Part shown: positions 57,335 to 64,000 of the stretch, piece after piece
Layout of the letters: each line of letters opens with the position of its first letter
Numbering within the stretch: the stretch's first letter is position 1
NCBI GenBank assembly: GCA_930633495.1
Contig: CAKNFJ010000001.1
Location: forward strand, 2,353,001-2,417,000
Source of the DNA: Hyphomicrobiales bacterium
Lineage (GTDB): Bacteria > Pseudomonadota > Alphaproteobacteria > Rhizobiales > Beijerinckiaceae
Reading direction: 5' to 3'
Length of the DNA stretch: 64,000 nucleotides
Notes under the pieces: generated by a model
Databases searched by the model: none
What the model saw: the letters and a program-made list of their open reading frames with translations, nothing else
What the model was told of the DNA's origin: nothing
Position numbers and translations under genes: made by a program

Positions 57335-58104
57335 CATTCGCCCACGCCGCGCCGGAGGTCCTGCCGGAGCTCGTCCTGACCTATAAGGATGTGCGCAAGA
57401 CCTACGGCAACTTCACCGCGCTGGACGGCGTCTCGATGGAAGTCCGCCGCCGGCAGGTCGTTTGCCTGATCGGGCCGTCCGGCTCCGGGAAATCGACGCT
57501 GCTGCGCTGCACGAACGCGCTCGAGACGACCGACGGCGGCGAGATCCGCTTCGACGGCGTGCCACTGCCGAAGGACGCCACCGAGATCCGCAAGGTGCGG
57601 CAGCGCATGGGCATGGTGTTCCAGAACTTCGAGCTCTTTCCGCATAAGAACGCGGTCGAGAACGTGATGATGGGGCCTTCGACCGTGCTCGGCCTGTCCG
57701 ACTCGGAATCGCGGGCGCGGGCCGAGGCCCTGCTGGCCAAGGTCGGCCTGTCCGACAAGGCCGGCAACTACCCCTCGAACCTTTCCGGCGGCCAGCAGCA
57801 GCGCGTCGCGATCGCGCGCGCGCTCGCCATGAACCCGGAGGTGATGCTGTTCGACGAGCCGACCTCGGCGCTCGATCCCGAGACGATCGGCGAGGTGCTC
57901 AACGTGATGAAGGCCCTCGCCGACGATGGCATGACGATGATCGTGGTCACTCACGAGATGATGTTCGCCAAACGCGTGGCCGACCATGTCGTCGTGTTCG
58001 AGCGAGGCAAGATCATCGAACAAGGACCGCCCAGGCAGATCTTCGACGCCCCGTTGCAGGAGCGAACCCGCGACTTCCTGAGTCACCTGGGCTGGGAGGC
58101 CTGA
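57331..58104 (+). CDS. Polar amino-acid ABC transporter, ATPase
   Basis: 257 residues. Walker [10 protein letters not shown] near residue 48, Q-loop [10 protein letters not shown], signature [16 protein letters not shown], Walker [14 protein letters not shown], switch His in VVTHEMMFA. Typical GlnQ/HisP-class energy unit. ATG at 57331 chosen by the ATGA junction. Confidence 0.95.
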   Translation: MTFAHAAPEVLPELVLTYKDVRKTYGNFTALDGVSMEVRRRQVVCLIGPSGSGKSTLLRCTNALETTDGGEIRFDGVPLPKDATEIRKVRQRMGMVFQNFELFPHKNAVENVMMGPSTVLGLSDSESRARAEALLAKVGLSDKAGNYPSNLSGGQQQRVAIARALAMNPEVMLFDEPTSALDPETIGEVLNVMKALADDGMTMIVVTHEMMFAKRVADHVVVFERGKIIEQGPPRQIFDAPLQERTRDFLSHLGWEA

Positions 58105-58635
58105 CGAGGCCGGGAGAGGGAGCGACGCCGCCTCCCAACGACGCGCGCTCCCTCCGCAGGCGCCTCTGCCCGCCTCGCCTCCGAGTGCCATGTCTCCCCT
58201 GGCCCATTCCGACGACGAGCCACGGAGCCCTAGCAGACGCAGGTCGACCGCCTGATTACGGATGGATGAATTTGCGGTCACGTTGCGGGCAACGAGTTGG
58301 CGCACCGGCCGCATAGGCGGAACGACCGTCGCCACAATCCCGTCTACGCCCACATGGTTGCTGCGGGGTCTTGGAAAGCGCAGCGGCCGCCACCCGAGTG
58401 AGTCCTGTCACTCCGTCAAGAGCATCAAGGCGAGCGTCCATCCGGCGCCGAATTCCAACCCGGTCCGGTCGTCATGCGGTATCCGTTTGTACAGTCACAG
58501 CTCACGACTGGTCAGAATCTCCTATTCCGCGCAAAATCCGCGGCACAGCCGAATTTTGTAGAAACTTTGAATGAAACGGCGCGCGAAATTTTATCAACTT
58601 GCACCGAATCTGAGGAGCAGATCTAAGGAGTTCGC
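58105..58635. other. 531-base gap after the ABC operon
   Basis: No convincing gene. Short open frames are Arg/Ser-rich shadows. From about 58490 the sequence becomes more AT-rich, ending in TAAGGAG before the small gene at 58636, so a promoter for that gene probably lies between 58540 and 58620. Confidence 0.5.
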
Positions 58636-58731
58636 ATGCTGACCGTGCACGACATGTTCACCTTACTGGGTCTGATCGCCTTTGCCGCGCTGGGATATGC
58701 ATTCCTGCTGGCCACGCGCAGCGTAACGTAA
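58636..58731 (+). CDS. Tiny single-helix membrane protein (31 residues)
   Basis: Reads MLTVHDMFTLLGLIAFAALG and continues YAFLLATRSVT. A near-perfect ribosome site TAAGGAG sits 5 bases before the ATG, and the product is one clean membrane helix with a positive C-terminus. Size and form recall small membrane subunits or regulators, but no family can be named. Confidence 0.6.
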   Translation: MLTVHDMFTLLGLIAFAALGYAFLLATRSVT

Positions 58732-58798
58732 GTCTTAGAGCTGATGATCTGGTGCTTGCCTGCGCATGTGTGTAAGGAATTGTTTACCTTGCACGAAC

Positions 58799-58975
58799 AT
58801 GGCCATCATGAGCATCGATCTCGCCCTGAAACTCTGCGGAATCTTCGCTTTCGGCATGCTGGCCTATGCGATGTTCATCGCGATCCGTGGACCGAAAGTG
58901 GAGCAGCCGGCTAGCGAACTCGAAGGCCTGACGGCCGACGCGCCGGGATATTCGCGCGGCGCGCGCGCAGGCTGA
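58799..58975 (+). CDS. Small single-helix membrane protein (58 residues)
   Basis: Starts MAIMSIDLALKLCGIFAFGM, helix through about residue 28, then a charged tail with IRGPKVEQPASELEG. Start at 58799 or 58808 (second Met). It has no good ribosome site within 12 bases. With the 31-residue gene 67 bases upstream it forms a pair of small membrane proteins before the tRNA gene. Function unknown. Confidence 0.5.
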   Translation: MAIMSIDLALKLCGIFAFGMLAYAMFIAIRGPKVEQPASELEGLTADAPGYSRGARAG

Positions 58976-59118
58976 GCGTCACGCCACCTTCGCCGTTGAT
59001 TTAAACCTGCATGCTCGAGATGCGTGATGGCAGCTTCGCTGCGTCGGGGCTCTGCGGGCTGAAGGGCCCGAGCTTGACCTTCCAAATGACTTGAAACTGC
59101 TGAATTTCAGAAGAAATT

Positions 59119-59193
59119 TGGAGCGGGCGATCGGGATCGAACCGACGACATTCAGCTTGGGAAGCTGACGTTCTACCACTGAACTACGCCCGC
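59119..59193 (-). tRNA. tRNA-Gly (anticodon CCC)
   Basis: 75 nt on the minus strand including an encoded CCA. Acceptor stem GCGGGCG / CGCCCGC, D arm GTTCAGTGGTAGAAC, anticodon stem TCAGC / GCTGA with loop TTCCCAA, T loop GGTTCGATCCC, discriminator T. Cloverleaf is complete. Reads GGG glycine codons. Confidence 0.97.
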
Positions 59194-59306
59194 ATGCCGT
59201 TCACGCTGGCGAAGCAACGCGTGGCAGGTTCCGCGTTCATAGCGGGTCCGGAGACAGGTGTCATCCGGGAATATGCCTTGGGGCAACCGAGACCGGGCGG
59301 CCCCGC

Positions 59307-60422
59307 TCAGCCCTTGAAATGCTTCGAGAGCTTGAGGGCCTGACCCTGATAGTTCGACTTCAGCCCGGAGCCGTAAAGTGCTTCCGGCCGCGCGGCCATG
59401 GTCTCGTAGACGAGGCGCCCGACGATCTGGCCGTCCTCGATGATGAAGGGCACATCGCGGGAGCGCACCTCCAGCACAGCGCGGGCGCCACGGCCCCCGG
59501 CCGCACCGTGGCCGAAGCCGGGATCGAAGAAACCCGCATAATGGACACGAAACTCGCCGACCAGCGCATCGAAAGGTGTCATTTCGGCGGCATGGTCCGG
59601 CGGGACATGCACGGCCTCCTTCGAGGCGAGGATATAGAACTGGCCGGGATCGAGGATCATGCTGCCGGAGCCGTCGTCGGGAATCGGTTCCCAGAAATCG
59701 GCGACGCGATAGGCGCCGACGCGGTCGACATCGATCAGCGAGGTATGGTGCTTGCCACGATAGCCGAGCAGCCCATCGAAGCCGGACAGGTCGACGCTGA
59801 CAGCGACGCCGCCCTGAAAGGAGGGCTCGGCGGCCGTGACGAGCGTCTCGCGGGCGTGGAGCTCACCCAGCGCGCGGTCGTCGAGGCGGGTCTCGCCGGC
59901 ACGGAAGCGGATCTGGGAGAGCCGCGACCCGGAGCGGACGAGCACCGGGAAGGTCCGCGGCGAAATCTCGATGAAGAGCGGCCCCTCATAGCCATCCTCG
60001 ACCAGATCGAACTCGCGGGCCCGATCGGTGATGACGCGGGTAAAGACGTCGAGGCGGCCGGTCGAACTCTTCGGATTGGCGGCGGCGCGCAGCCCCTTGG
60101 GAAGCTGCAAGCCCTCCATCAGCTCGGCTATGTAGACGCAATCCGTCTCGAGCACGGCACCGCGCGTCAGGTCGATCTCGTGCAGCGAGAGATCCTCGAT
60201 CCGGCTGCGGACCGTGCGTTCGGGGCCGGGCAGGAAACTCGCCCGCACGCGATAGGCTCGGTCGCCGAGACGCAGGTCGAGGCTCGCGGGCTGGACCTGG
60301 CCCTCGACGACCGGCCGTGCGAGCGTGATCGCGCCCTGCTCGATGAAGGCGCGAATGAAGCTGTCGGGCTGGATGCCGGGCTTGAAGGTCAGCATGCGGG
60401 TTCCGCGCGGATAATCCTCCAT
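59307..60422 (-). CDS. dcd: 2'-deoxycytidine 5'-triphosphate deaminase family, two-domain type
   Basis: 371 residues, about twice the canonical Dcd, made of two dUTPase-like units. First half: VQPASLDLRLGDRAYRVRASF and NPKSSTGRLDVFTRV; second half: YRGKHHTSLIDVDRVGAYRVADFWEPI, HYAGFFDPGFG, ARAVLEVRSRDVPFIIEDGQIVGRLVYE. This is the alphaproteobacterial double-domain form. Supplies dUTP for dTMP synthesis in concept, so it pairs with dut at the other end of the window. ATG at 60422 or 60395. Confidence 0.88.
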   Translation of the reverse strand: MEDYPRGTRMLTFKPGIQPDSFIRAFIEQGAITLARPVVEGQVQPASLDLRLGDRAYRVRASFLPGPERTVRSRIEDLSLHEIDLTRGAVLETDCVYIAELMEGLQLPKGLRAAANPKSSTGRLDVFTRVITDRAREFDLVEDGYEGPLFIEISPRTFPVLVRSGSRLSQIRFRAGETRLDDRALGELHARETLVTAAEPSFQGGVAVSVDLSGFDGLLGYRGKHHTSLIDVDRVGAYRVADFWEPIPDDGSGSMILDPGQFYILASKEAVHVPPDHAAEMTPFDALVGEFRVHYAGFFDPGFGHGAAGGRGARAVLEVRSRDVPFIIEDGQIVGRLVYETMAARPEALYGSGLKSNYQGQALKLSKHFKG

Positions 60423-60595
60423 AGCTACCGAAGCGCCTCCAAAACGCCAAGCGGCCGGATTGCGGCGCACCGAGCGGCTGCGCGGTTGTCCACGCCAGAA
60501 TCACAGGGCCGGCGCCATTGACGCTGTCGCCGGCAGGCCGATAACAAAGCTGTGGCGGCACGAAGCCGCAACAGGCTGCAGCCGGAGCCTCGACA

Positions 60596-60988
60596 ATGTA
60601 TCAGGCACAGACGCGCGGCGTGCGCGTAACCGTGGCGCCATCCTTCATGGATGCGGAATCCTCGCATGCGCAGGGCCGCTATTTCTGGGCCTATGCGATC
60701 GAGATCGTGAATCTTTCGGCGCAGACCGTGCAGTTGATGACGCGCCACTGGTTCATCACTGACGGACGCGGCGAAACGCATGAAGTGCGCGGCGAGGGTG
60801 TCGTCGGCAAGCAGCCGGTGCTTCGGCCCGGCGAGAGTTTCAACTACACCTCCGGTTGCCCGCTGACGACGCCGGACGGCTCGATGCGCGGTTTCTACGC
60901 CATGCAGGATGAGAGCGGCTCGGTCTTCGAGGTCGAGGTGCCGCTCTTCCCGCTCGATTCCCCCTATGTGAAGAAGGTTCTGCATTGA
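60596..60988 (+). CDS. apaG: ApaG protein
   Basis: 130 residues. Beta-sandwich family: GVRVTVAPSFMDAESSHAQGRYFWAYAIEIVNLS, TRHWFITDGRGETHEVRGEGVVGKQPVL, GESFNYTSGCPL and GFYAMQDE match the ApaG pattern. Function not established. The stop overlaps the TTG start of the next gene. Confidence 0.93.
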   Translation: MYQAQTRGVRVTVAPSFMDAESSHAQGRYFWAYAIEIVNLSAQTVQLMTRHWFITDGRGETHEVRGEGVVGKQPVLRPGESFNYTSGCPLTTPDGSMRGFYAMQDESGSVFEVEVPLFPLDSPYVKKVLH

Positions 60989-62163
60989 CCGCCTCCGCTC
61001 AAGCCGGGCTGCGCTACACGCCGCTCGAAATGCTCGCCCGCCTCGTCGCCTTCGACACGGTGAGCGACAAGTCCAACCTGCCGCTGCTCGACTTCGTCGA
61101 GGATTATCTCGCCGGCTGGGGCGTGCCGTCCGTGCGCTTCCCCAACGCGACGGGCGAGAAGGCGGCCTTGTTCGCGACCGTCGGCCCGCAGGATCGCGGC
61201 GGTGTCGTACTCTCCGGACATACCGACGTCGTGCCGGTCACCGGCCAGGCCTGGAGCCGCGACCCGTTCACGCTGCATGTCGAGAACGGCCGGGCCTATG
61301 GCCGCGGGGCCGTCGACATGAAGGCTTTCCTCGCGCTCGGACTGGCGCTGGTGCCGGATTTCCTGGCGGCCGATCTGAAGACGCCGATCCATCTCTTCCT
61401 GTCCTATGACGAGGAGGTGACCTGCCTCGGCGTCGTCGACGGCATCGCCGCGATGGGCAAGACGTTGCCGCGGCCGCGCGCCGTCATCGTCGGCGAGCCG
61501 ACGATGCTCGACATCTGCGATGCCCATAAGGGCGTCCGGACGTTCCAGACCACGATCAAGGGCTTCGCTGCGCATTCCTCCAAGCCGCAGCTCGGCGCGA
61601 GCGCCGCCCATGCCGGGGCGCTGCTGGCCGCCGAGCTCGATCATATGGCCGAGGATGCCAGGCAGCGGCTGGACAAGAGCGGCCGCTTCGACCCGCCCTA
61701 CGACACGGTGCATATCGGCTCGTTCCACAGCGGCATCGCCCGCAACATCCTGGCCGACCGTGGCGAGATCCTGTGGGAGATCCGGACCCTGCCGACCTCC
61801 GATCCCGAGGCCGGGCCGGCGCGGTTCGCCGCTCTGTCGGACAAGGTGCAGGCTCGCATGCGCTCGACCGCCCCGACTTCGTCGGTCGAGACGCTGATGA
61901 CTTCGGACGTGCCCGGACTGGCTCCCGAGCCGGGCTCGGAGGCCGAGCGGCTCGCCATGCGCCTGTCCGGGCGCAACCATACCATCGCGGTGTCCTATGC
62001 CACCGAGGCCGGGCATTTCCAGCAGGCCGGACTTGCGACCGTGGTCTGCGGGCCGGGCTCGATCGACCAGGCGCACCAGCCGGACGAGTACATCACGCTG
62101 GAGCAACTTCAGGCCGGCGAGACCTTCATGCGCAAGCTGATGGCGGAGTGCCAGGCGGGGTAG
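60985..62163 (+). CDS. argE: Acetylornithine deacetylase (M20 family)
   Basis: 392-residue zinc peptidase-fold enzyme releasing ornithine from N-acetylornithine. Metal ligands in LSGHTDVVP, GRGAVDMK, SYDEEVTC, VGEPT and the late SIDQAHQPDEY; dimerisation domain begins GFAAHSSKPQLG. TTG start (TTGA overlap with apaG). argB and argF in this window belong to the same pathway but are not adjacent. A related M20 deacylase cannot be fully ruled out. Confidence 0.87.
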   Translation: MTASAQAGLRYTPLEMLARLVAFDTVSDKSNLPLLDFVEDYLAGWGVPSVRFPNATGEKAALFATVGPQDRGGVVLSGHTDVVPVTGQAWSRDPFTLHVENGRAYGRGAVDMKAFLALGLALVPDFLAADLKTPIHLFLSYDEEVTCLGVVDGIAAMGKTLPRPRAVIVGEPTMLDICDAHKGVRTFQTTIKGFAAHSSKPQLGASAAHAGALLAAELDHMAEDARQRLDKSGRFDPPYDTVHIGSFHSGIARNILADRGEILWEIRTLPTSDPEAGPARFAALSDKVQARMRSTAPTSSVETLMTSDVPGLAPEPGSEAERLAMRLSGRNHTIAVSYATEAGHFQQAGLATVVCGPGSIDQAHQPDEYITLEQLQAGETFMRKLMAECQAG

Positions 62164-62195
62164 GTCGCCCGCCGGGCCGAGGTAGCGCGCTCTGC

Positions 62196-62286
62196 GTCAT
62201 GCTCGCCCTTGTGGCGAGCATCCACGTCTTGAACGCAACCTTCGACCAGCGAAGACGTGGATGGCCGGGACAAGCCCGACCATGAC
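62196..62286. repeat. Intergenic inverted repeat, GTCATGC / CCATGAC arms
   Basis: Between argE and hslO. Left arm GTCATG at 62196, right arm CATGAC ending 62286; inner arms ATCCACGTCTT and AAGACGTGGAT. Same general layout (GTCAT...ATGAC outside, ATCCA...TGGAT inside) as the repeats at 16800 and 23971, with a diverged sequence. Confidence 0.78.
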
Positions 62287-62307
62287 GGGAACGTTGCGCT
62301 CGGAGGC

Positions 62308-63306
62308 TTATAACCCCGCCGACAGCCCGCTCTCGACCTCGGCCGGATCGAAGGAATAGCGCCGCGAGCAGAATTCGCAGGTGACGCCGAGCCTGCCGTC
62401 ATCGGCTATCATCGCGCGGCGATCCTCCGGCGAGAAGCCGCGCAGCATCGACAGCACGCGCTCGCGCGAGCAGCGGCAGGCCTCGTGCACGGTGACCGGC
62501 TCGAAGACGCGGGCGCCCCGCTCGTGGAAGAGACGGTAGAGCAGGCGCTCGCTTTCCAGCATCGGGTCGAGCAATTCATGGTCCTCGACCGTCTCGACCA
62601 GCGAGCGCGCCTCCATCCAGGCGTCGTCGCTGATGCCGTCGGGATCGGTGCTCGTCAGGATCTGGTGCCCCTCCGGCGCATCGCCGGGATGGATGTCGGC
62701 GGCACGCAGGCGATCATGGGAATGCGGCATGAACTGAACGAGGATGCCGCCGGCGCGCCATTGCGGCCGCCCGCCCGTCGTGACCGTGCCGACGCCGAGC
62801 CGCACGCGGGTCGGTATCTGCTCCGACTGCCGGAAATACTGGTGCGCCGCCTCTTCGAGGCTCTGGCCCTTCAGCGCGACGATGCCCTGATAGCGGGTCG
62901 TGGCCGAGCCCTGGTCGACGGTCATGGCCAGATGGCCCTCGCCGAGCAGCTCCCCTGTCGAGATCTTGTCGAGCGCGATCGCCTCGACGAGCTTCGCCTC
63001 GTCGATATGAGCGACGGCGCGGAAATTGTCGGGCGCATTGAAGTCGACGACCATCATCGGGATGGCGCCGTCGCTCTTGGTCTGGAGCTGGAAGCGGCCC
63101 TCGAACTTCAGCGCCGTGCCGAGCAGCACGGCCAGGGCGGCCGCCTCGCCCAGCACGCGCGAGACCGGCGCGGGATAACCGTGCCGGTCAAGGATCGTGT
63201 CGATCGAAGGGCCCAGCCGCACGACGCGGCCGCGCACGTCGAGATCGGGCACGGCGAAGGGGACGACCCGATCGTCGAGCCCAATGATGGTGTCGCCGGC
63301 GGCCAT
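62308..63306 (-). CDS. hslO: Redox-regulated chaperone Hsp33
   Basis: 332 residues. Holdase activated by oxidation. N-terminal domain: VRLGPSIDTILDRHGYP, LQTKSDGAIPMMVVDF, GHLAMTVDQG, YQGIVAL. The four zinc cysteines of the redox switch are intact: CRCSRE and CEFC. ATG at 63306 shares one base with the argF stop (TGATG). Confidence 0.95.
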   Translation of the reverse strand: MAAGDTIIGLDDRVVPFAVPDLDVRGRVVRLGPSIDTILDRHGYPAPVSRVLGEAAALAVLLGTALKFEGRFQLQTKSDGAIPMMVVDFNAPDNFRAVAHIDEAKLVEAIALDKISTGELLGEGHLAMTVDQGSATTRYQGIVALKGQSLEEAAHQYFRQSEQIPTRVRLGVGTVTTGGRPQWRAGGILVQFMPHSHDRLRAADIHPGDAPEGHQILTSTDPDGISDDAWMEARSLVETVEDHELLDPMLESERLLYRLFHERGARVFEPVTVHEACRCSRERVLSMLRGFSPEDRRAMIADDGRLGVTCEFCSRRYSFDPAEVESGLSAGL

Positions 63307-64000
63307 CAGGCCGCCGCTCCGCCGAAGCACCAGGCCAGGATGCCCTTCTGCGCGTGCAGTCGGTTCTCGGCCTCGTCGAAGACGGCCGATTGCGGGCCGT
63401 CCATGATCTGGTCGGTGACCTCCTCGCCGCGCGAGGCCGGCAGGCAATGCATGAAGATCGCCTCCCTGTCGGCGCGCTCCATCAGCCGCTCGTCGACCTG
63501 ATAGGGCCGCAGCAGGTTGTGGCGCGTGCCTTCCTCGTCGCCCATCGAGACCCAGCAATCGGTGATGACGCAATCGGCGCCCTCGACGGCCTCCTCGGGG
63601 CGGTTGGTCAGCGACAGCTTCGCGCCCTGCTTCTTCGCCCAGGAGATCAGGGCCGGCGGGGGCGCGAGCTCCTCCGGCGTCGCGATGGCAAGCTCGAAAT
63701 CGAGCCGGCCGGCGGCATGGACCCAGGAGGTCAGCACATTGTTGGTGTCGCCGGTCCAGGCGATGCGCTTGCCCTCGATCGCGCCCTTGCGCTGCTCGAA
63801 GGTCATGACGTCGGCCATGACCTGGCAGGGATGCTGGCGCTTGGTCAGGCCGTTGATCACCGGGACGGTGGCGTATTTCGCCATCTCGACCAGCGAGTCG
63901 TGGTCGAGGATGCGGATCATGATCGCGTCGACATAGCGCGACAGCACACGGGCGGTATCGGCGATGGTCTCGCGCTCACCGAGCTCGATCTCATGGCCGG
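63306..64000 (-). CDS. argF: Ornithine carbamoyltransferase (5' part outside the window)
   Basis: 231 codons of the C-terminal part; the frame stays open to the window edge. Visible: [15 protein letters not shown], the ornithine-domain [29 protein letters not shown], and [11 protein letters not shown] with the catalytic Cys. The carbamoyl-phosphate STRT motif lies beyond the edge. Makes citrulline. Coupled to hslO by a one-base stop/start overlap, an order common in Rhizobiales. Confidence 0.96.
   Translation of the reverse strand, partial: GHEIELGERETIADTARVLSRYVDAIMIRILDHDSLVEMAKYATVPVINGLTKRQHPCQVMADVMTFEQRKGAIEGKRIAWTGDTNNVLTSWVHAAGRLDFELAIATPEELAPPPALISWAKKQGAKLSLTNRPEEAVEGADCVITDCWVSMGDEEGTRHNLLRPYQVDERLMERADREAIFMHCLPASRGEEVTDQIMDGPQSAVFDEAENRLHAQKGILAWCFGGAAA

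Noticed and set aside
58262..58574. Open frames of 60-100 residues after the ABC operon
   Set aside because: Arg/Ser-rich, without ribosome sites or motifs; treated as non-coding.
59119..59193. tRNA-Gly as an integration site
   Set aside because: No integrase gene and no repeated copy of the tRNA 3' end were noticed in the window.
1..64000. CRISPR array, prophage or conjugative element
   Set aside because: No spaced short direct repeats, phage structural genes, integrase or relaxase were seen; the only mobile trace is the decayed IS110 fragment.

Overview
The window is GC-rich DNA from an alphaproteobacterium, most probably of the order Hyphomicrobiales (Rhizobiales), perhaps a Bosea-like genus. 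The case rests on gene order and protein type: rpmH-rnpA-yidC-engB-argB, the series hisB-DUF2628-hisH-hisA-hisF-hisE-coaA, an Omp25/31-like porin, a DnaX that has lost its zinc cysteines, and a two-domain dCTP deaminase-type protein. No rRNA or other strong taxonomic marker is present, so the genus is a guess.

Layout. 1-9.7 kb: the end of coaBC, dut, an Rrf2 regulator next to cysK, a GNAT and a VOC protein, a YihY membrane protein, a porin, recR-ybaB-dnaX and the SRP RNA. 9.9-16.8 kb: rpmH, rnpA, yidC, an acetyltransferase, engB, DUF423, a class III nucleotide cyclase and argB. 17-24 kb: a HAD nucleotidase, metZ, the histidine operon and coaA. 24-30.3 kb: small metabolic genes, a methionine-type aminotransferase, an isolated cobQ and a TetR gene with a clear palindromic operator.

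30.4-54.8 kb is a cell-surface glycan (O-antigen type) locus. It holds a UDP-GlcNAc 4,6-dehydratase, a 4-keto reductase and a WecA-like initiating transferase (together the set expected for a QuiNAc- or FucNAc-started glycan), manC, an ABC exporter (wzm/wzt, with Wzt carrying a C-terminal extension), GT10 and GT11 6-deoxyhexose transferases, several GT2 enzymes, an FkbM methyltransferase, an RgpF-like protein and the dTDP-rhamnose set rfbBCDA. Its most notable part is a tightly overlapped operon gmd-colC-colD whose two distal products match the GDP-L-colitose pathway rather than the fucose or perosamine pathways. A decayed IS110-type transposase and AT-rich genes (wzm, the FkbM gene) suggest that part of this locus was acquired.

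54.8-64 kb: a polar amino-acid ABC transporter, two tiny membrane proteins, tRNA-Gly(CCC), a dcd-family gene, apaG, an argE-type deacetylase, hslO (Hsp33) and the 3' part of argF.

How the parts work together: manC makes GDP-mannose, gmd/ColD/ColC would turn it into GDP-colitose, rfbBCDA makes dTDP-rhamnose, and the CapD-like/reductase/WecA-like trio would make and load the first amino sugar on the lipid carrier. The glycosyltransferases would extend the chain, and Wzm/Wzt would export it, perhaps after end capping by the FkbM enzyme. At least five long inverted repeats sit in intergenic gaps elsewhere in the window; four share GTCAT...ATGAC outer arms.
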